Positions 34,764-44,440 of a stretch of DNA of 64,000 nt are shown piece by piece. Source of the DNA: Desulfonema magnum (lineage in GTDB: Bacteria; Desulfobacterota; Desulfobacteria; Desulfobacterales; 4be13); the NCBI RefSeq assembly GCF_017377395.1, contig NZ_CP061800.1, positions 124,001 through 188,000 on the forward strand, in the 5' to 3' direction. The notes beneath the pieces are model-generated. The model did not search any database and was not told the DNA's origin. It saw nothing but the letters and a program-made list of their open reading frames with translations. Position numbers and translations under genes: made by a program. Position 1 is the first letter of the stretch, and the number at the start of each line of letters is the position of its first letter.

Positions 34764-36534
34764 AAATGCCGTTGATGCCCTCGTAATCGGAGAAGAAAAT
34801 ATCCTCCCTCTCCCTGACATATTCCGCAACCTCTCCAGTAAACCCGCCGGTGGAGACCAGCCACATCTGTATGTCGGGAACCGTGCGCCCCAATTCCTCC
34901 GCCTCCTGTCTCAGTGCAACGGCCGCATCCTCCAGCTTTCCCACCTGCTTAATTCCCATTTTAGTTTTTGTATATTTACACTCGCAGAGCCATATCCGTT
35001 CCCCTTTCCGCCTTTCCCTGGCATAAACGTCAATCTGGTATGACCTGCTGCCAGAGCTTTTCACATATTTCGTATCCGCGAACTGAAACAGCGGCGTCTC
35101 CATTTCTCCGGTCTTCCCGAAAAATTTCCCGTCCAAAGTCTCATTATTGAATTTCATCATGGTCACCTGCACCACAAGCTCCAGGAAGCGGCCTTTCAGA
35201 TTATTGAAAAGATTTTGCTGGCTCAGATCAATCTCCTCGACATCCTCCAGGTCGTTCTCATACACGAACTTGATGTAGCGCATCAGACAGATATCATTGA
35301 ATGCGTAATATCTGGCCCTGGTTCGCCAGACCAGATCCGCCAGATAAAGCCTTTCGATCTTCTCCTCCACCGTCTTTTTCGGGACATTCAGTTTCTCGGC
35401 CAGTTCCCTGATTCCCACCGGCTGATTGTTGTAGCGGGTGAAATAATAGATGATTTTTTTGCCGAGCACCTCGTCACTGTCCGTGTTGATATGCATCCGG
35501 TTGTCCTGAAAATGCGTCTGCCAGAAACCGAAAATCTTTCCCTGCTCGGTCTCATAACGGATCAGCCTGTCAATGGAATCTGTGTCATCAAATTTTTTGT
35601 CTTCGGACTTTGACATTGCCAGACAGTACAGATAATACGGATGAGCTCCGACCTGTGCGCTGGCGTAAAGCGCGTTTTCCGGGCTGGCTGTCACATCCGG
35701 CAGATAAATATCAAGAAGCTGATGCAGCAAGGCCGCTCCGTCCGGAACCGACAGCGGCCTCAGATATCTGAAGTCGAAACGTCCGCCCAGCGGCCCCCCC
35801 ATCACAGTCCTGAATATCAGCGTGACCGCGGAGCCGGACACCAGCATGGGAGCCTTGCGGCTCTGGGACTGGCGGTCGTATGTGGCTGTAAGATTGGTCG
35901 CGCCCTGATCTGTCAGCATTCCCCTTGCCCCCAGCTCGGTGAAATGCTCCTCCGAGGTATCATAAACAGAGAACTTCATTTCCTGAAACTCGTCAATGAT
36001 GACCGCCACCCTGGTTCCGGAAAAAGAGGCCAGCCTTTCGGGAATACGGATGAAGGCATCCCATTGATTTCTGGCATCTTCATGAGTGTTCTTCTCATAA
36101 CGTCTGAGAAAGTCCCGGATCATCTTTTGAGCAAGCCTGACCGCATCGTGTTCAGAGTCTTGTTCCAGAAGTTCTCCCAGTTCGAGAGACTCATCTTGAA
36201 ACAAGACGGGATCCTGATTGCAATACGCAATGTACTGACGGAAGAAAGTCGTGGCATATTCCAGCAAAAATTTCCGCAGCGTCGTCTTCTCCCGCGTCAT
36301 CCTGAAATAAAACGGCGCGACCCGGTACTCGGGCTTGAAAAAGACCGTGTTCACCAGCCTGTCCAAAAGCACGGTTTTTCCCATGCGCCGGGGCGAAATG
36401 ATCGCGGTGCTCGGGGAGGCCATGCGCTGAATATTTTTCACCCATGCATCCAGTTCCCGAAGGATTTCCACCCGGTCCGTGAACTCCTCATACGCCAGCA
36501 TCTCCTCCACGGGCAGTATTTTTTCATCATACAT
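34714..36534 (-). CDS. Archaeal-type STAND ATPase with C-terminal nuclease-like domain, paralogue 2
   Basis: A 606-residue protein from ATG 36534, which has AAAGGAGAG upstream; codons further upstream come from a hairpin repeat. Domains are as in paralogue 1: SPRRMGKTVLLDRLVNT, VAVIIDEFQEMKFSVYD, and YQIDVYARERRKGERIW with LCECKYTKTK. Residues 1-100 and 176-480 are almost identical to paralogue 1, while about 105-170 and the last 120 residues differ clearly. That is a mosaic suggesting gene conversion. It is located directly downstream of the sigma-54 activator. Confidence 0.82.
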   Translation of the reverse strand: MYDEKILPVEEMLAYEEFTDRVEILRELDAWVKNIQRMASPSTAIISPRRMGKTVLLDRLVNTVFFKPEYRVAPFYFRMTREKTTLRKFLLEYATTFFRQYIAYCNQDPVLFQDESLELGELLEQDSEHDAVRLAQKMIRDFLRRYEKNTHEDARNQWDAFIRIPERLASFSGTRVAVIIDEFQEMKFSVYDTSEEHFTELGARGMLTDQGATNLTATYDRQSQSRKAPMLVSGSAVTLIFRTVMGGPLGGRFDFRYLRPLSVPDGAALLHQLLDIYLPDVTASPENALYASAQVGAHPYYLYCLAMSKSEDKKFDDTDSIDRLIRYETEQGKIFGFWQTHFQDNRMHINTDSDEVLGKKIIYYFTRYNNQPVGIRELAEKLNVPKKTVEEKIERLYLADLVWRTRARYYAFNDICLMRYIKFVYENDLEDVEEIDLSQQNLFNNLKGRFLELVVQVTMMKFNNETLDGKFFGKTGEMETPLFQFADTKYVKSSGSRSYQIDVYARERRKGERIWLCECKYTKTKMGIKQVGKLEDAAVALRQEAEELGRTVPDIQMWLVSTGGFTGEVAEYVREREDIFFSDYEGINGIFRAYGGNYNIPVFKEQ

Positions 36535-36590
36535 GGTTATTCTCTCCTTTCTTATACTATAGCTTTTGAGAAAATATTTATCTTTACGAA

Positions 36591-36677
36591 GAGGTGCGAA
36601 AAATCGCTTCGCTCTATTTCCGCACTCCGGATGCACGGATGCGAAAAACCGCTTCGCTCTATTTTCGCACTCCGGAT
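36591..36677 (+). repeat. Two tandem GTGCGAAAAA...CGCACTCCGG hairpins
   Basis: GTGCGAAAAATCGCTTCGCT and a second copy, GATGCGAAAAACCGCTTCGC, each close with CGCACTCCGGATG. They are the reverse complement of the 76-bp unit core at 1468-1847. They lie between the activator gene and the ATPase start. Confidence 0.85.
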
Positions 36678-36697
36678 GTGCTTTTTCTTAAATTCTG

Positions 36698-38191
36698 TTA
36701 CTCCATATAGCGTGTAAGATAAATATCTTTACTTCTCAGTTTTTTCAACCTCGCCCTGAATGTATGCGGCTTCAGCCCCAGCAATTTCGCTGCCTGCTCC
36801 GCATTTCCGCCCGTCTTTTTTAATGCAGCCTCATAGTACTTCGGGAGAATCTCATGATTCAGATCAACGCCCTCATCAGGAATCATAATGCCGTCTGATA
36901 CCTGTTCAATCTCAATGAGATTCATATTTTCCGCCATGATCTTATTCCCTGGAAACACATAGGCTGTTTCAAGTGTGCTTTTCATTTGCCGGATATTTCC
37001 GGGCCAGCGATATTTCAAAATCAATGCTGTTGCTGATTTTCCCAGCGATTTCTTTTTGCCATATTTCCGATTCAGCTGCTCCAGGATATGTCGGGCAATC
37101 AGGAGCCTGTCGTTTCCTCGGTCCCGCAGTCTGGGCAGCTTTATCTCCGCATGAATCAGACGGTAAAATAAATCTTCCCGAAACTCCCCATGTCTCACCT
37201 TTTCCCGGATATCCTTATTGGTGGCGGAAATGATTCTGACATTTACTTTTTCCTCATTGACGCCACCCACTGGCACAAAAATCCCGTCCTCCAGCACCCG
37301 CAGGAGTTTCACCTGCATGGTCTGCGGCAAATCCGCAATTTCATCAAGAAAAACGGTTCCGCCATCTGCCAGCCTGAATTTTCCGGGTTTGTCTGAAACT
37401 GCGCCGGTAAATGCGCCTTTCTTATGCCCGAAAAATTCGCTTTCAAACAGCTCATGAGGAATGGCCCCGCAATTGACTTTTATCAGCCGCTTCTCTTTTC
37501 TCGGGCTGTTGTAATGAATCGCTTCAGCCACAAGTTCTTTCCCTGTTCCGCTCTGGCCCCGGATGAAAATGGGAATATCTGTGTCCGCAAAAATTCTGAT
37601 CTGTTCTTTGACGTTCAGAATATCAGGACATTCTCCGATGATGTTGTCATGGGTCAGTTGCAACTGATTTCTCAAAGCCTCGTTTTCCCTGGCCAGCTTT
37701 GTCATTTCCACTTTCATCTCATTCACGTTCTGAATTTTGGGAAAATCATCGAGTTCAAACGTGACTTGAGAAATTTGGGATTCTCTGGAGACCTGAATCA
37801 GCTCCGCGTCAATGACACCGCCCTGGCAAAGGAAAATCCAGCACGCATGCATGGCAGGGGTTCCTGATGTCAGCGAAACCGTATGCGAAACAGTATGTTT
37901 CGCACGCCTTTCTTTTTTGAGAATTTCTTTTACGGCTTTGTACATGGCCGGATAAATGGTGTTGTAATCTGTGGGATTCTCTGCCAGAGCCTGCTTGCAG
38001 ACCACTTTTAACTTGGGAAAATGGATTTCGCAGTATTGTGAAATATCAGCAGCGGGCTTTAAATATCTCTCGTGATTGTAAAGCAGATAAATCTTATGAA
38101 ATTCTCTCTGATGAAGAATGGAAAGAATAGCCCCGGGCTTTTCATTTGGATAGCGATCATTATCGCCGATAAAGGTGAGGAGGATTTTCAT
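36698..38191 (-). CDS. RtcR-like sigma-54-dependent activator with CARF-type sensor
   Basis: A 497-residue protein. The N-terminal 180 residues (ILLTFIGDNDRYPNEKPGAI, and HTVSLTSGTPAMHACWIFL) match the CARF-like sensor of RtcR, which senses RNA-damage products. The AAA+ domain follows: GQSGTGKELVAEAIHYNSPR (Walker A), GAFTGA sigma-54 contact loop, GGTVFLDEIADLP (Walker B). The Fis-type helix-turn-helix is at the end (NAEQAAKLLGLKPHTFRARL). RtcR normally drives rtcBA; no such genes are adjacent here. The ATPase pair downstream on the same strand is the obvious candidate target. Confidence 0.88.
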   Translation of the reverse strand: MKILLTFIGDNDRYPNEKPGAILSILHQREFHKIYLLYNHERYLKPAADISQYCEIHFPKLKVVCKQALAENPTDYNTIYPAMYKAVKEILKKERRAKHTVSHTVSLTSGTPAMHACWIFLCQGGVIDAELIQVSRESQISQVTFELDDFPKIQNVNEMKVEMTKLARENEALRNQLQLTHDNIIGECPDILNVKEQIRIFADTDIPIFIRGQSGTGKELVAEAIHYNSPRKEKRLIKVNCGAIPHELFESEFFGHKKGAFTGAVSDKPGKFRLADGGTVFLDEIADLPQTMQVKLLRVLEDGIFVPVGGVNEEKVNVRIISATNKDIREKVRHGEFREDLFYRLIHAEIKLPRLRDRGNDRLLIARHILEQLNRKYGKKKSLGKSATALILKYRWPGNIRQMKSTLETAYVFPGNKIMAENMNLIEIEQVSDGIMIPDEGVDLNHEILPKYYEAALKKTGGNAEQAAKLLGLKPHTFRARLKKLRSKDIYLTRYME

Positions 38192-38217
38192 AGGGAGTCA
38201 GTTGTCAGTTATGAATA

Positions 38218-38458
38218 GAGTTGTTCCTAAATAAATATGTGTTCAGTAAAAAAAACAGACCATTAACATATAACGCCATATGCGGCTCGTTCCGACCGGG
38301 AAGAACACGGACAGGACAAAGCCACAAAGACACGAAGGCGCAAAGAGACACAGAGAAGCTTCGTGAGCCTTCGCGCCTTTGTGCCTTTGTGGCATTATAA
38401 GCCGCACATCGCGTCATATGACAATGAGTTAAAAAGTTTACTTATTTGGGAACAACTC
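38218..38458 (+). mobile_element. MITE-like element with TA target duplication, 241 bp
   Basis: Ends GAGTTGTTCCTAAATAA and its inverse TTATTTGGGAACAACTC are flanked by TA (38216-38217 and 38459-38460). Inside, two arms of CACAAAG/CTTTGTG-type repeats (CACAAAGACACGAAGGCGCA against its inverse) form a further palindrome. No coding capacity. It separates the activator from hsdR. Confidence 0.85.
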
Positions 38459-38464
38459 TAATTA

Positions 38465-41400
38465 TCAGCAGGCTCTTGCATAAACATTGTTGTCATATCT
38501 CGGATACTGCTGATAAATATGATTAAATACAAATTCGGTTTTCTCATCCACCTCGGCATCTGAATAGGATTCAACTGGCAGGCTCACAAATAAGTAATCG
38601 TATATGTAGGATTTCACTCCGCCTGCGGTGGCTGTCTTTTCTCTCCAGTTATCCACCCCGAGCTGGTCTTTTTTCAGGGTGTCCAGGAGGACAACAGCCG
38701 TTTTTTTGATCTTGTTCCGATCACGGGTTGAAAGTTCCGGTTTTTCTAACAAGTCAAAGATGGCGAGTTGTTCCTCATTCAGTTCCTCTTTGGCAGCCCG
38801 GGCCGCTTCTTCGGAGAGATTTTTAACAAAGTCCATCAGTTTCTCAAAGGTCTCTTCAATGGTCGCCCGATCTTTTTCACAGTTATATTCCTGGATAATA
38901 TCCTGATAGTGTTTGTAATAATCTATCCGCAGGGGATTCTGTGCGATCATTTTTCTTAATTTGGCTTCTATCCGGTCCTTCAGGGAATGAACCGCTGTAT
39001 TTTTCCGCTCGGATTTTGAGAATTCCTGTTTCAGTTGTTCAAAGTCTATGCCGCTGATGTCATAAATTTTTCCAAAATCTTCGGTCGGTTCGCTGACCTG
39101 AGTTTCTGACTCCACAGCGTTGTCTATGATTTCATGCAGGGATTTCATTACATCTGAGATATCCGCATTTTCTTTGTTTTCTTGCAGTGTTTTGTAAATG
39201 ATGCGGATGGCATCATGGCGGGGTCTGAAGTCATTGATCACAGGATCAGGCAGAACTGCTTTGAATTTTTGAAAGACTTCTCTGGCGAGGATTTCAAATT
39301 GTTTTTTGGTTTCATCTGTGGTGTAAACTGCGTTCACAGCGTCTTTGATCGCCCTGATTTTATCAAAGCCTTCTGAGGTCAGCAAATTCTCCAAATCAAA
39401 GCCCGATGTTTTAAGAAAAGATTCGGTTTCCGAGATGGCTTCTTCAAGTTCCTGTATGAGTTCTTGTTTGGGTCTGACAGGCGGATCAGATTCCTCGTTG
39501 CCGCGGGTTCCGGCATACGCGGCCAATGCTTTTCGCAGATGCTTTAACACGCCGATATAATCCACAATCAGCCCGTTGTTTTTGCCTTCATATACCCGGT
39601 TCGCTCTGGCAATGGCCTGCATTAAGGTGTGCCCTTTCAGGGGCTTGTCAAGATACAGAGTGGAAAGGCTTTCCACATCAAAACCGGTGAGCCACATGGC
39701 GCAGACTATGGCGAGGCGGAAGGGATGCGAGTTATCTTTGAATTCTTTGTCAAGGTCTCTTTCCTTCATTTTTTTACGATGGGGAATAATGTCCAGTTCC
39801 CAGTTTTGGAATTTTCTGACTTCGTTCTGCTCTTCGCTGATCACCACAGCATATTCTGTTTCTTTCATCCGTTCCAACTGCTTCTTCAGTTCTGATTTTT
39901 CCTGATCATCTGTCGTGTTCTGAATTTCTTTTTCAAGCTTTGGGATGCGAGCCTTCCAGTATTTGTCAATCAGGTTGTGCATTCGGACGGCGGTGAGTTT
40001 GTCAATGCAGACGACCATGGCTTTTCCGGTGTCCTGGCGTGCGGTGTAGTGTTCCACAAGGTCTTTGGCAATTTTGTCCAGGCGTTTTTCCGCGGTGATG
40101 ATATGATATTCGCGGGAAAGATCTCTTTCCAGTCTGGCTTCCTCGTCCGGGTTCAGATCGTACTCCTCAAGTTTTGCAGCAATTTTTTCATTGATGCTCC
40201 TGTCCGTGATGTTCAGTTTTTCGCCGCGGTTCTCATAAAAGAGCGGAACAGTTGCCCCGTCCTCTGTTGCCCGTTTGAAATTGTATGTGGAAACGTAATT
40301 CCCAAATACTTTTCTTGTGATTTCATCTTCTTCAAACAGAGGCGTTCCGGTAAACCCGATGAATGAGGCATTGGGCAGGGCGTTTCTCATGTTCAGGGCC
40401 AGTCTGCCGTATTGGGAGCGATGGGCTTCGTCAGATATGACGATGATATCGTGTCGTTCCGAATATGGGGTTTCAGTTTCCTGGTTGAATTTGTGAATCA
40501 GTGTGAAGATGTAGCGGTGGTCTTGTGTGAGAAGTTCTTCAAGATGTTCGCCGCTGGATGCGCGGACATGCTTGCCGGTAACAGCGCCAGTGCCTGCAAA
40601 GGTTTCATATATCTGGGTGTCAAGTTCCCGCCGGTCTGTCACGATGACAAAGGTATAATTCCCTTTGAATTTCCGATGGATTTTCTGGCAGAAAAAGACC
40701 ATTGAATATGATTTTCCGCTTCCCTGGGTATGCCAGAAAACCCCCAGTTGTCCGTGCTTTGCTTTTCTGTTTTCCAGGGATTCCACGGCCCGGGTCACGC
40801 CTAAAAACTGATGGTTGCGGGCAATGATTTTTATGGTTTTTCCGGAGCTTTCATCAAACAGGATGAAGTTTTCAAAGATGTCAATGAGGTTCTCTTTGGC
40901 GCATACGCCTTTGAGAAGGGTTTCAAATTCAACCACGCCTTTATCTTCTTCTCCAAGCCGTTTCCATTGGCTGAAATGTTCGTATTTGCCGGATATGGAG
41001 CCGATTTTGCCTTCATCACCGTTGCTCAGGATGATGAGCGCGTTGTGATGAAAGATGTGGGGAATGGTGTCTTTGTAATCACTGAGGTTGTTGATGTACG
41101 CGGCGTTGATGTCTTTGTGAATGTTCTTGAGTTCTATGAACAGGAGGGGAATGCCGTTGACAAAGCCGATGATGTCCGGTCTTCTGCGGTACGGATTTCC
41201 TTGAATCCATAATTCTCGGACGGCTAAGAAATGATTGTTAGCGGGCGTGCTGAAGTCAAAGAGTTTCAGTTTCAGGGTCTCGGTTTCGCCTTTGTCATTT
41301 CTGAGTGAGACTGGTACGCCGTTTTTAAGGTATTCGTATTTTTCTTTGTTGGTCTGGATGAGAGATTTGGAGATGCTTGCGGAGACGATGGTTTCAATGG

Positions 41401-41623
41401 CTTCGGTGTATGCGGCTTGGGGCAGACCGGGGTTTAATGTTTCCAATGCGCTGCGGAGGTGGCGGGTGAGGATGACTGCTTTTTCGTGTTCCCGGCCAAA
41501 GGTGCCGTCTTTGCCGAGAACTTCGGTGTTATAGGCATATTCGGTTTCCCATCCCAATGTTTCCCGGAAATAGTTGATGGTGGTTTCCTGGATGAGTTTG
41601 TCTTCGGTGTAGTCGTTGCTCAT
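38465..41623 (-). CDS. hsdR: Type I restriction enzyme, endonuclease subunit
   Basis: A 1052-residue HsdR. The PD-(D/E)xK nuclease core is RRPDIIGFVNGIPLLFIELK near residue 150. The translocase motor has Walker A HTQGSGKSYSMVFF near residue 300 and IVISDEAHRSQYG (DEAH). Motif III/VI segments include IGFTGTPLF and AIARANRVYEGK. HsdR cleaves DNA after ATP-driven translocation when recruited to HsdM2S. The stop lies six bases after the MITE. It is separated from hsdS by the repeat array at 41650-43172. Confidence 0.97.
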   Translation of the reverse strand: MSNDYTEDKLIQETTINYFRETLGWETEYAYNTEVLGKDGTFGREHEKAVILTRHLRSALETLNPGLPQAAYTEAIETIVSASISKSLIQTNKEKYEYLKNGVPVSLRNDKGETETLKLKLFDFSTPANNHFLAVRELWIQGNPYRRRPDIIGFVNGIPLLFIELKNIHKDINAAYINNLSDYKDTIPHIFHHNALIILSNGDEGKIGSISGKYEHFSQWKRLGEEDKGVVEFETLLKGVCAKENLIDIFENFILFDESSGKTIKIIARNHQFLGVTRAVESLENRKAKHGQLGVFWHTQGSGKSYSMVFFCQKIHRKFKGNYTFVIVTDRRELDTQIYETFAGTGAVTGKHVRASSGEHLEELLTQDHRYIFTLIHKFNQETETPYSERHDIIVISDEAHRSQYGRLALNMRNALPNASFIGFTGTPLFEEDEITRKVFGNYVSTYNFKRATEDGATVPLFYENRGEKLNITDRSINEKIAAKLEEYDLNPDEEARLERDLSREYHIITAEKRLDKIAKDLVEHYTARQDTGKAMVVCIDKLTAVRMHNLIDKYWKARIPKLEKEIQNTTDDQEKSELKKQLERMKETEYAVVISEEQNEVRKFQNWELDIIPHRKKMKERDLDKEFKDNSHPFRLAIVCAMWLTGFDVESLSTLYLDKPLKGHTLMQAIARANRVYEGKNNGLIVDYIGVLKHLRKALAAYAGTRGNEESDPPVRPKQELIQELEEAISETESFLKTSGFDLENLLTSEGFDKIRAIKDAVNAVYTTDETKKQFEILAREVFQKFKAVLPDPVINDFRPRHDAIRIIYKTLQENKENADISDVMKSLHEIIDNAVESETQVSEPTEDFGKIYDISGIDFEQLKQEFSKSERKNTAVHSLKDRIEAKLRKMIAQNPLRIDYYKHYQDIIQEYNCEKDRATIEETFEKLMDFVKNLSEEAARAAKEELNEEQLAIFDLLEKPELSTRDRNKIKKTAVVLLDTLKKDQLGVDNWREKTATAGGVKSYIYDYLFVSLPVESYSDAEVDEKTEFVFNHIYQQYPRYDNNVYARAC

Positions 41624-41649
41624 AATTTGTTAATATCCGCATTATTCGT

Positions 41650-43172
41650 CCCGTAGGGACGCATGAAAATAGCCCGGCAATTCATTGCCGGGGACGCATA
41701 AAAAAAGCGTTTTCACTCCCGTAGGGACGCATGAAAATAGCCCGGCAATTCATTGCCGGGGGCGTATGAAAAAAAGCGTTTTCACTCCCGTAGGGACGCA
41801 TGAAAATAGCCCGGCAATTCATTGCCGGGGGCGTATGAAAAAAAGCGTTTTCACTCCCGTAGGGACGCATGAAAATAGCCCGGCAATTCATTGCCGGGGA
41901 CGCATAAAAAAAGCGTTTTCACTCCCGTAGGGACGGGTGAAAATAGCCCGGCAATTCATTGCCGGGGACGCATAAAAAAAGCGTTTTCACTCCCGTAGGG
42001 ACGCATGAAAATAGCCCGGCAATTCATTGCCGGGGGCGTATAAAAAAAGCGTTTTCAGTCCCGTAGGGACGCATGAAAATAGCCCGGCAATTCATTGCCG
42101 GGGGCGTATGAAAAAAAGCGTTTTCAGTCCCGTAGGGACGCATGAAAATAGCCCGGCAATTCATTGCCGGGGGCGTATGAAAAAAAGCGTTTTCACTCCC
42201 GTAGGGACGCATGAAAATAGCCCGGCAATTCATTGCCGGGGGCGTATGAAAAAAAGCGTTTTCACTCCCGTAGGGACGCATGAAAATAGCCCGGCAATTC
42301 ATTGCCGGGGACGCATAAAAAAAACGTTTTCAGTCCCGTAGGGACGCATGAAAATAGCCCGGCAATTCATTGCCGGGGACGCATAAAAAAAGCGTTTTCA
42401 CTCCCGTAGGGACGCATGAAAATAGCCCGGCAATTCATTGCCGGGGGCGTATAAAAAAAGCGTTTTCAGTCCCGTAGGGACGCATGAAAATAGCCCGGCA
42501 ATTCATTGCCGGGGGCGTATGAAAAAAAGCGTTTTCACTCCCGTAGGGACGCATGAAAATAGCCCGGCAATTCATTGCCGGGGACGTATGAAAAAAAAAC
42601 GTTTTCAGTCCCGTAGGGACGCATGAAAATAGCCCGGCAATTCATTGCCGGGGGCGTATGAAAAAAAGCGTTTTCACTCCCGTAGGGACGCATGAAAATA
42701 GCCCGGCAATTTATTGCCGGGGACGCATAAAAAAAGCGTTTTCAGTCCCGTAGGGACGCATGAAAATAGCCCGGCAATTCATTGCCGGGGACGCATAAAA
42801 AAAGCGTTTTCACTCCCGTAGGGACGCATGAAAATAGCCCGGCAATTTATTGCCGGGGGCGTATGAAAAAAAGCGTTTTCAGTCCCGTAGGGACGGGTGA
42901 AAATAGCCCGGCAATTTATTGCCGGGGGCGTATGAAAAAAAGCGTTTTCAGTCCCGTAGGGACGGGTGAAAATAGCCCGGCAATTCATTGCCGGGGACGT
43001 ATGAAAAAAAGCGTTTTCAGTCCCGTAGGGACGGAAGAAAATAGCCCGGCAATTCATTGCCGGAGTGTCTTATAATTTTTCGGTCGTCCCTACGGGACTT
43101 GATAATCAACCAATATTCCTCCCCCGGCAATAAAATTGCCGGGCTATTTTCACCCGTCCCTACGGGACTAAA
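41650..43172 (+). repeat. 68-69-bp double-hairpin array, 21 direct copies plus one inverted
   Basis: Each unit has TCCCGTAGGGACG, then GAAAATAGCCCGGCAATTCA, TTGCCGGGG, a GCGTATG or GCGTATAA segment and an A/T-rich GCGTTTTC linker. The CCCGGCAAT/ATTGCCGGG palindrome is present in every copy. Spacers are not unique, so this is not a CRISPR array. A final unit at about 43083-43172 is inverted. Frames of 60-100 codons on both strands merely translate the units. The array lies between hsdS and hsdR in their transcription direction. Confidence 0.96.
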
Positions 43173-43175
43173 TCA

Positions 43176-44366
43176 TCAGACCTGAATGCTCCCGTTCATC
43201 AGGCGAGGGAGTAAGATGTCACGGGCTTCTCTGAGTTTTTCATTAACCAATTGTAAGCTAAGTATTTGCTCAAATATTGGCAAACATAGTTTATGGAATG
43301 ATTCTAAAATATTTTGAGATGGTTTTATAATTGGTATTTGTTCAAATTTTCCTTTATTTACATTAACCATCGTAGCACCATTACTACCGATTGCTTCCAT
43401 ATATTCTTTCAAGTCTTTAAAGGCGAAATAGCAGTAATACAAGTAATAATTCTCAAAAGGAATAATGCTATTTATTTGCTGGTTTGTCTGCGATGTTCGA
43501 GACGTAAGAGACACGACTCCTGCTGTACCTATGCAAGAAACTACGATGCTATCCTTCGGAATAAATTTTTTCTTTTGGATAGCTGCTCCTTCTTTTGTCA
43601 AGCATTGATCGGTTTTTATGACAAAAGTATTGCCATGCATATCGGGAGTTTTAATAAAAGGTATATCATCTCCGTAATATTCAGACCTTTTTGTAGATGG
43701 AGTTTTTCCTGTCAGAACCTTACCAAAATCTTTGGCTACATTATTCGCCCACCCTTCAGGCACACCATCCACAATCTGAGTACGCTCATGACCCGGAAAC
43801 CGAAGCCGGACAAACCATTCTTTGTATATGAGCCGGGCCGCTTCTTCCAGCAGCTTTATCCTTCGCAGGTTGTTTTCTATCAAATCATCATACGCAGATA
43901 AGATGGAGGCGATTTTTTGCTGGGTTTCAAGCGGAGGAACATTTACTTCAATATTCTCAACTACCGTTTTGTCTGCACGTTGACGACCTGAGGTTCCAAC
44001 CATGCTTTTTACTGCAGGTTGCCGAATAATATCAGATATGGATAAATAATAAATAAAATCTTTATCAGAAAGGCCATCAATATTTCTGAACACAAAAAAT
44101 TCGGTTGATCCGAAACCTTCTTTCAACTCTTTAATCTGGGCTATTTTTCCATTTTCCAAACAAGGGGTAATTCTGGCAAAAATAATATCTCCATCCTCGA
44201 ATTTCGCGCCGCTTCCCTTATATACTTTCTTTAATGGCGGATGGACAAACTTATTACTTCCATCAACAATTTGCATTGGAATAAATGAATAAAAATTTTT
44301 TTTCTTCAAATTTACCTGCGGAGGAAATTCAACTATTTCTTTAAATTTTTTTTTCTGCCAGATCAT
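43176..44366 (-). CDS. hsdS: Type I restriction enzyme, specificity subunit
   Basis: A 396-residue HsdS with two target-recognition domains. The first (residues 1-145) ends in VPPLETQQKIASILSAYDDL, the conserved central coiled coil, followed by the characteristic LIYKEWFVRLRFPGHE. The second domain starts near GVPEGWANNVAKDFGKVLTG and ends with the distal conserved helix (REARDILLPRLMNGSI). Its ATG overlaps the stop of an hsdM-like remnant (ATGA), showing the ancestral hsdMS junction. Confidence 0.95.
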   Translation of the reverse strand: MIWQKKKFKEIVEFPPQVNLKKKNFYSFIPMQIVDGSNKFVHPPLKKVYKGSGAKFEDGDIIFARITPCLENGKIAQIKELKEGFGSTEFFVFRNIDGLSDKDFIYYLSISDIIRQPAVKSMVGTSGRQRADKTVVENIEVNVPPLETQQKIASILSAYDDLIENNLRRIKLLEEAARLIYKEWFVRLRFPGHERTQIVDGVPEGWANNVAKDFGKVLTGKTPSTKRSEYYGDDIPFIKTPDMHGNTFVIKTDQCLTKEGAAIQKKKFIPKDSIVVSCIGTAGVVSLTSRTSQTNQQINSIIPFENYYLYYCYFAFKDLKEYMEAIGSNGATMVNVNKGKFEQIPIIKPSQNILESFHKLCLPIFEQILSLQLVNEKLREARDILLPRLMNGSIQV

Positions 44367-44440
44367 ATTCCCAACTCTCCAAAATTAGATTTAATAATTT
44401 CAGCCAACGCACCCGCTTCGTCATTTATCCGAATATCTCC
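44363..44440 (-). pseudogene. Orphan 3' end of an hsdM gene
   Basis: The frame ending at 44363 encodes RINDEAGALAEIIKSNFGEL, which parallels the last residues of the intact HsdM (GLNEEAVVLAEMIRSDFEAL). It overlaps the hsdS start by ATGA. The rest of this hsdM copy is absent, replaced by the AlbA-type gene. Confidence 0.68.

Noticed and set aside
41650..43172. CRISPR array
   Set aside because: The whole 68-69-bp unit repeats, with no unique spacers and no cas genes nearby; it is a palindromic tandem array.
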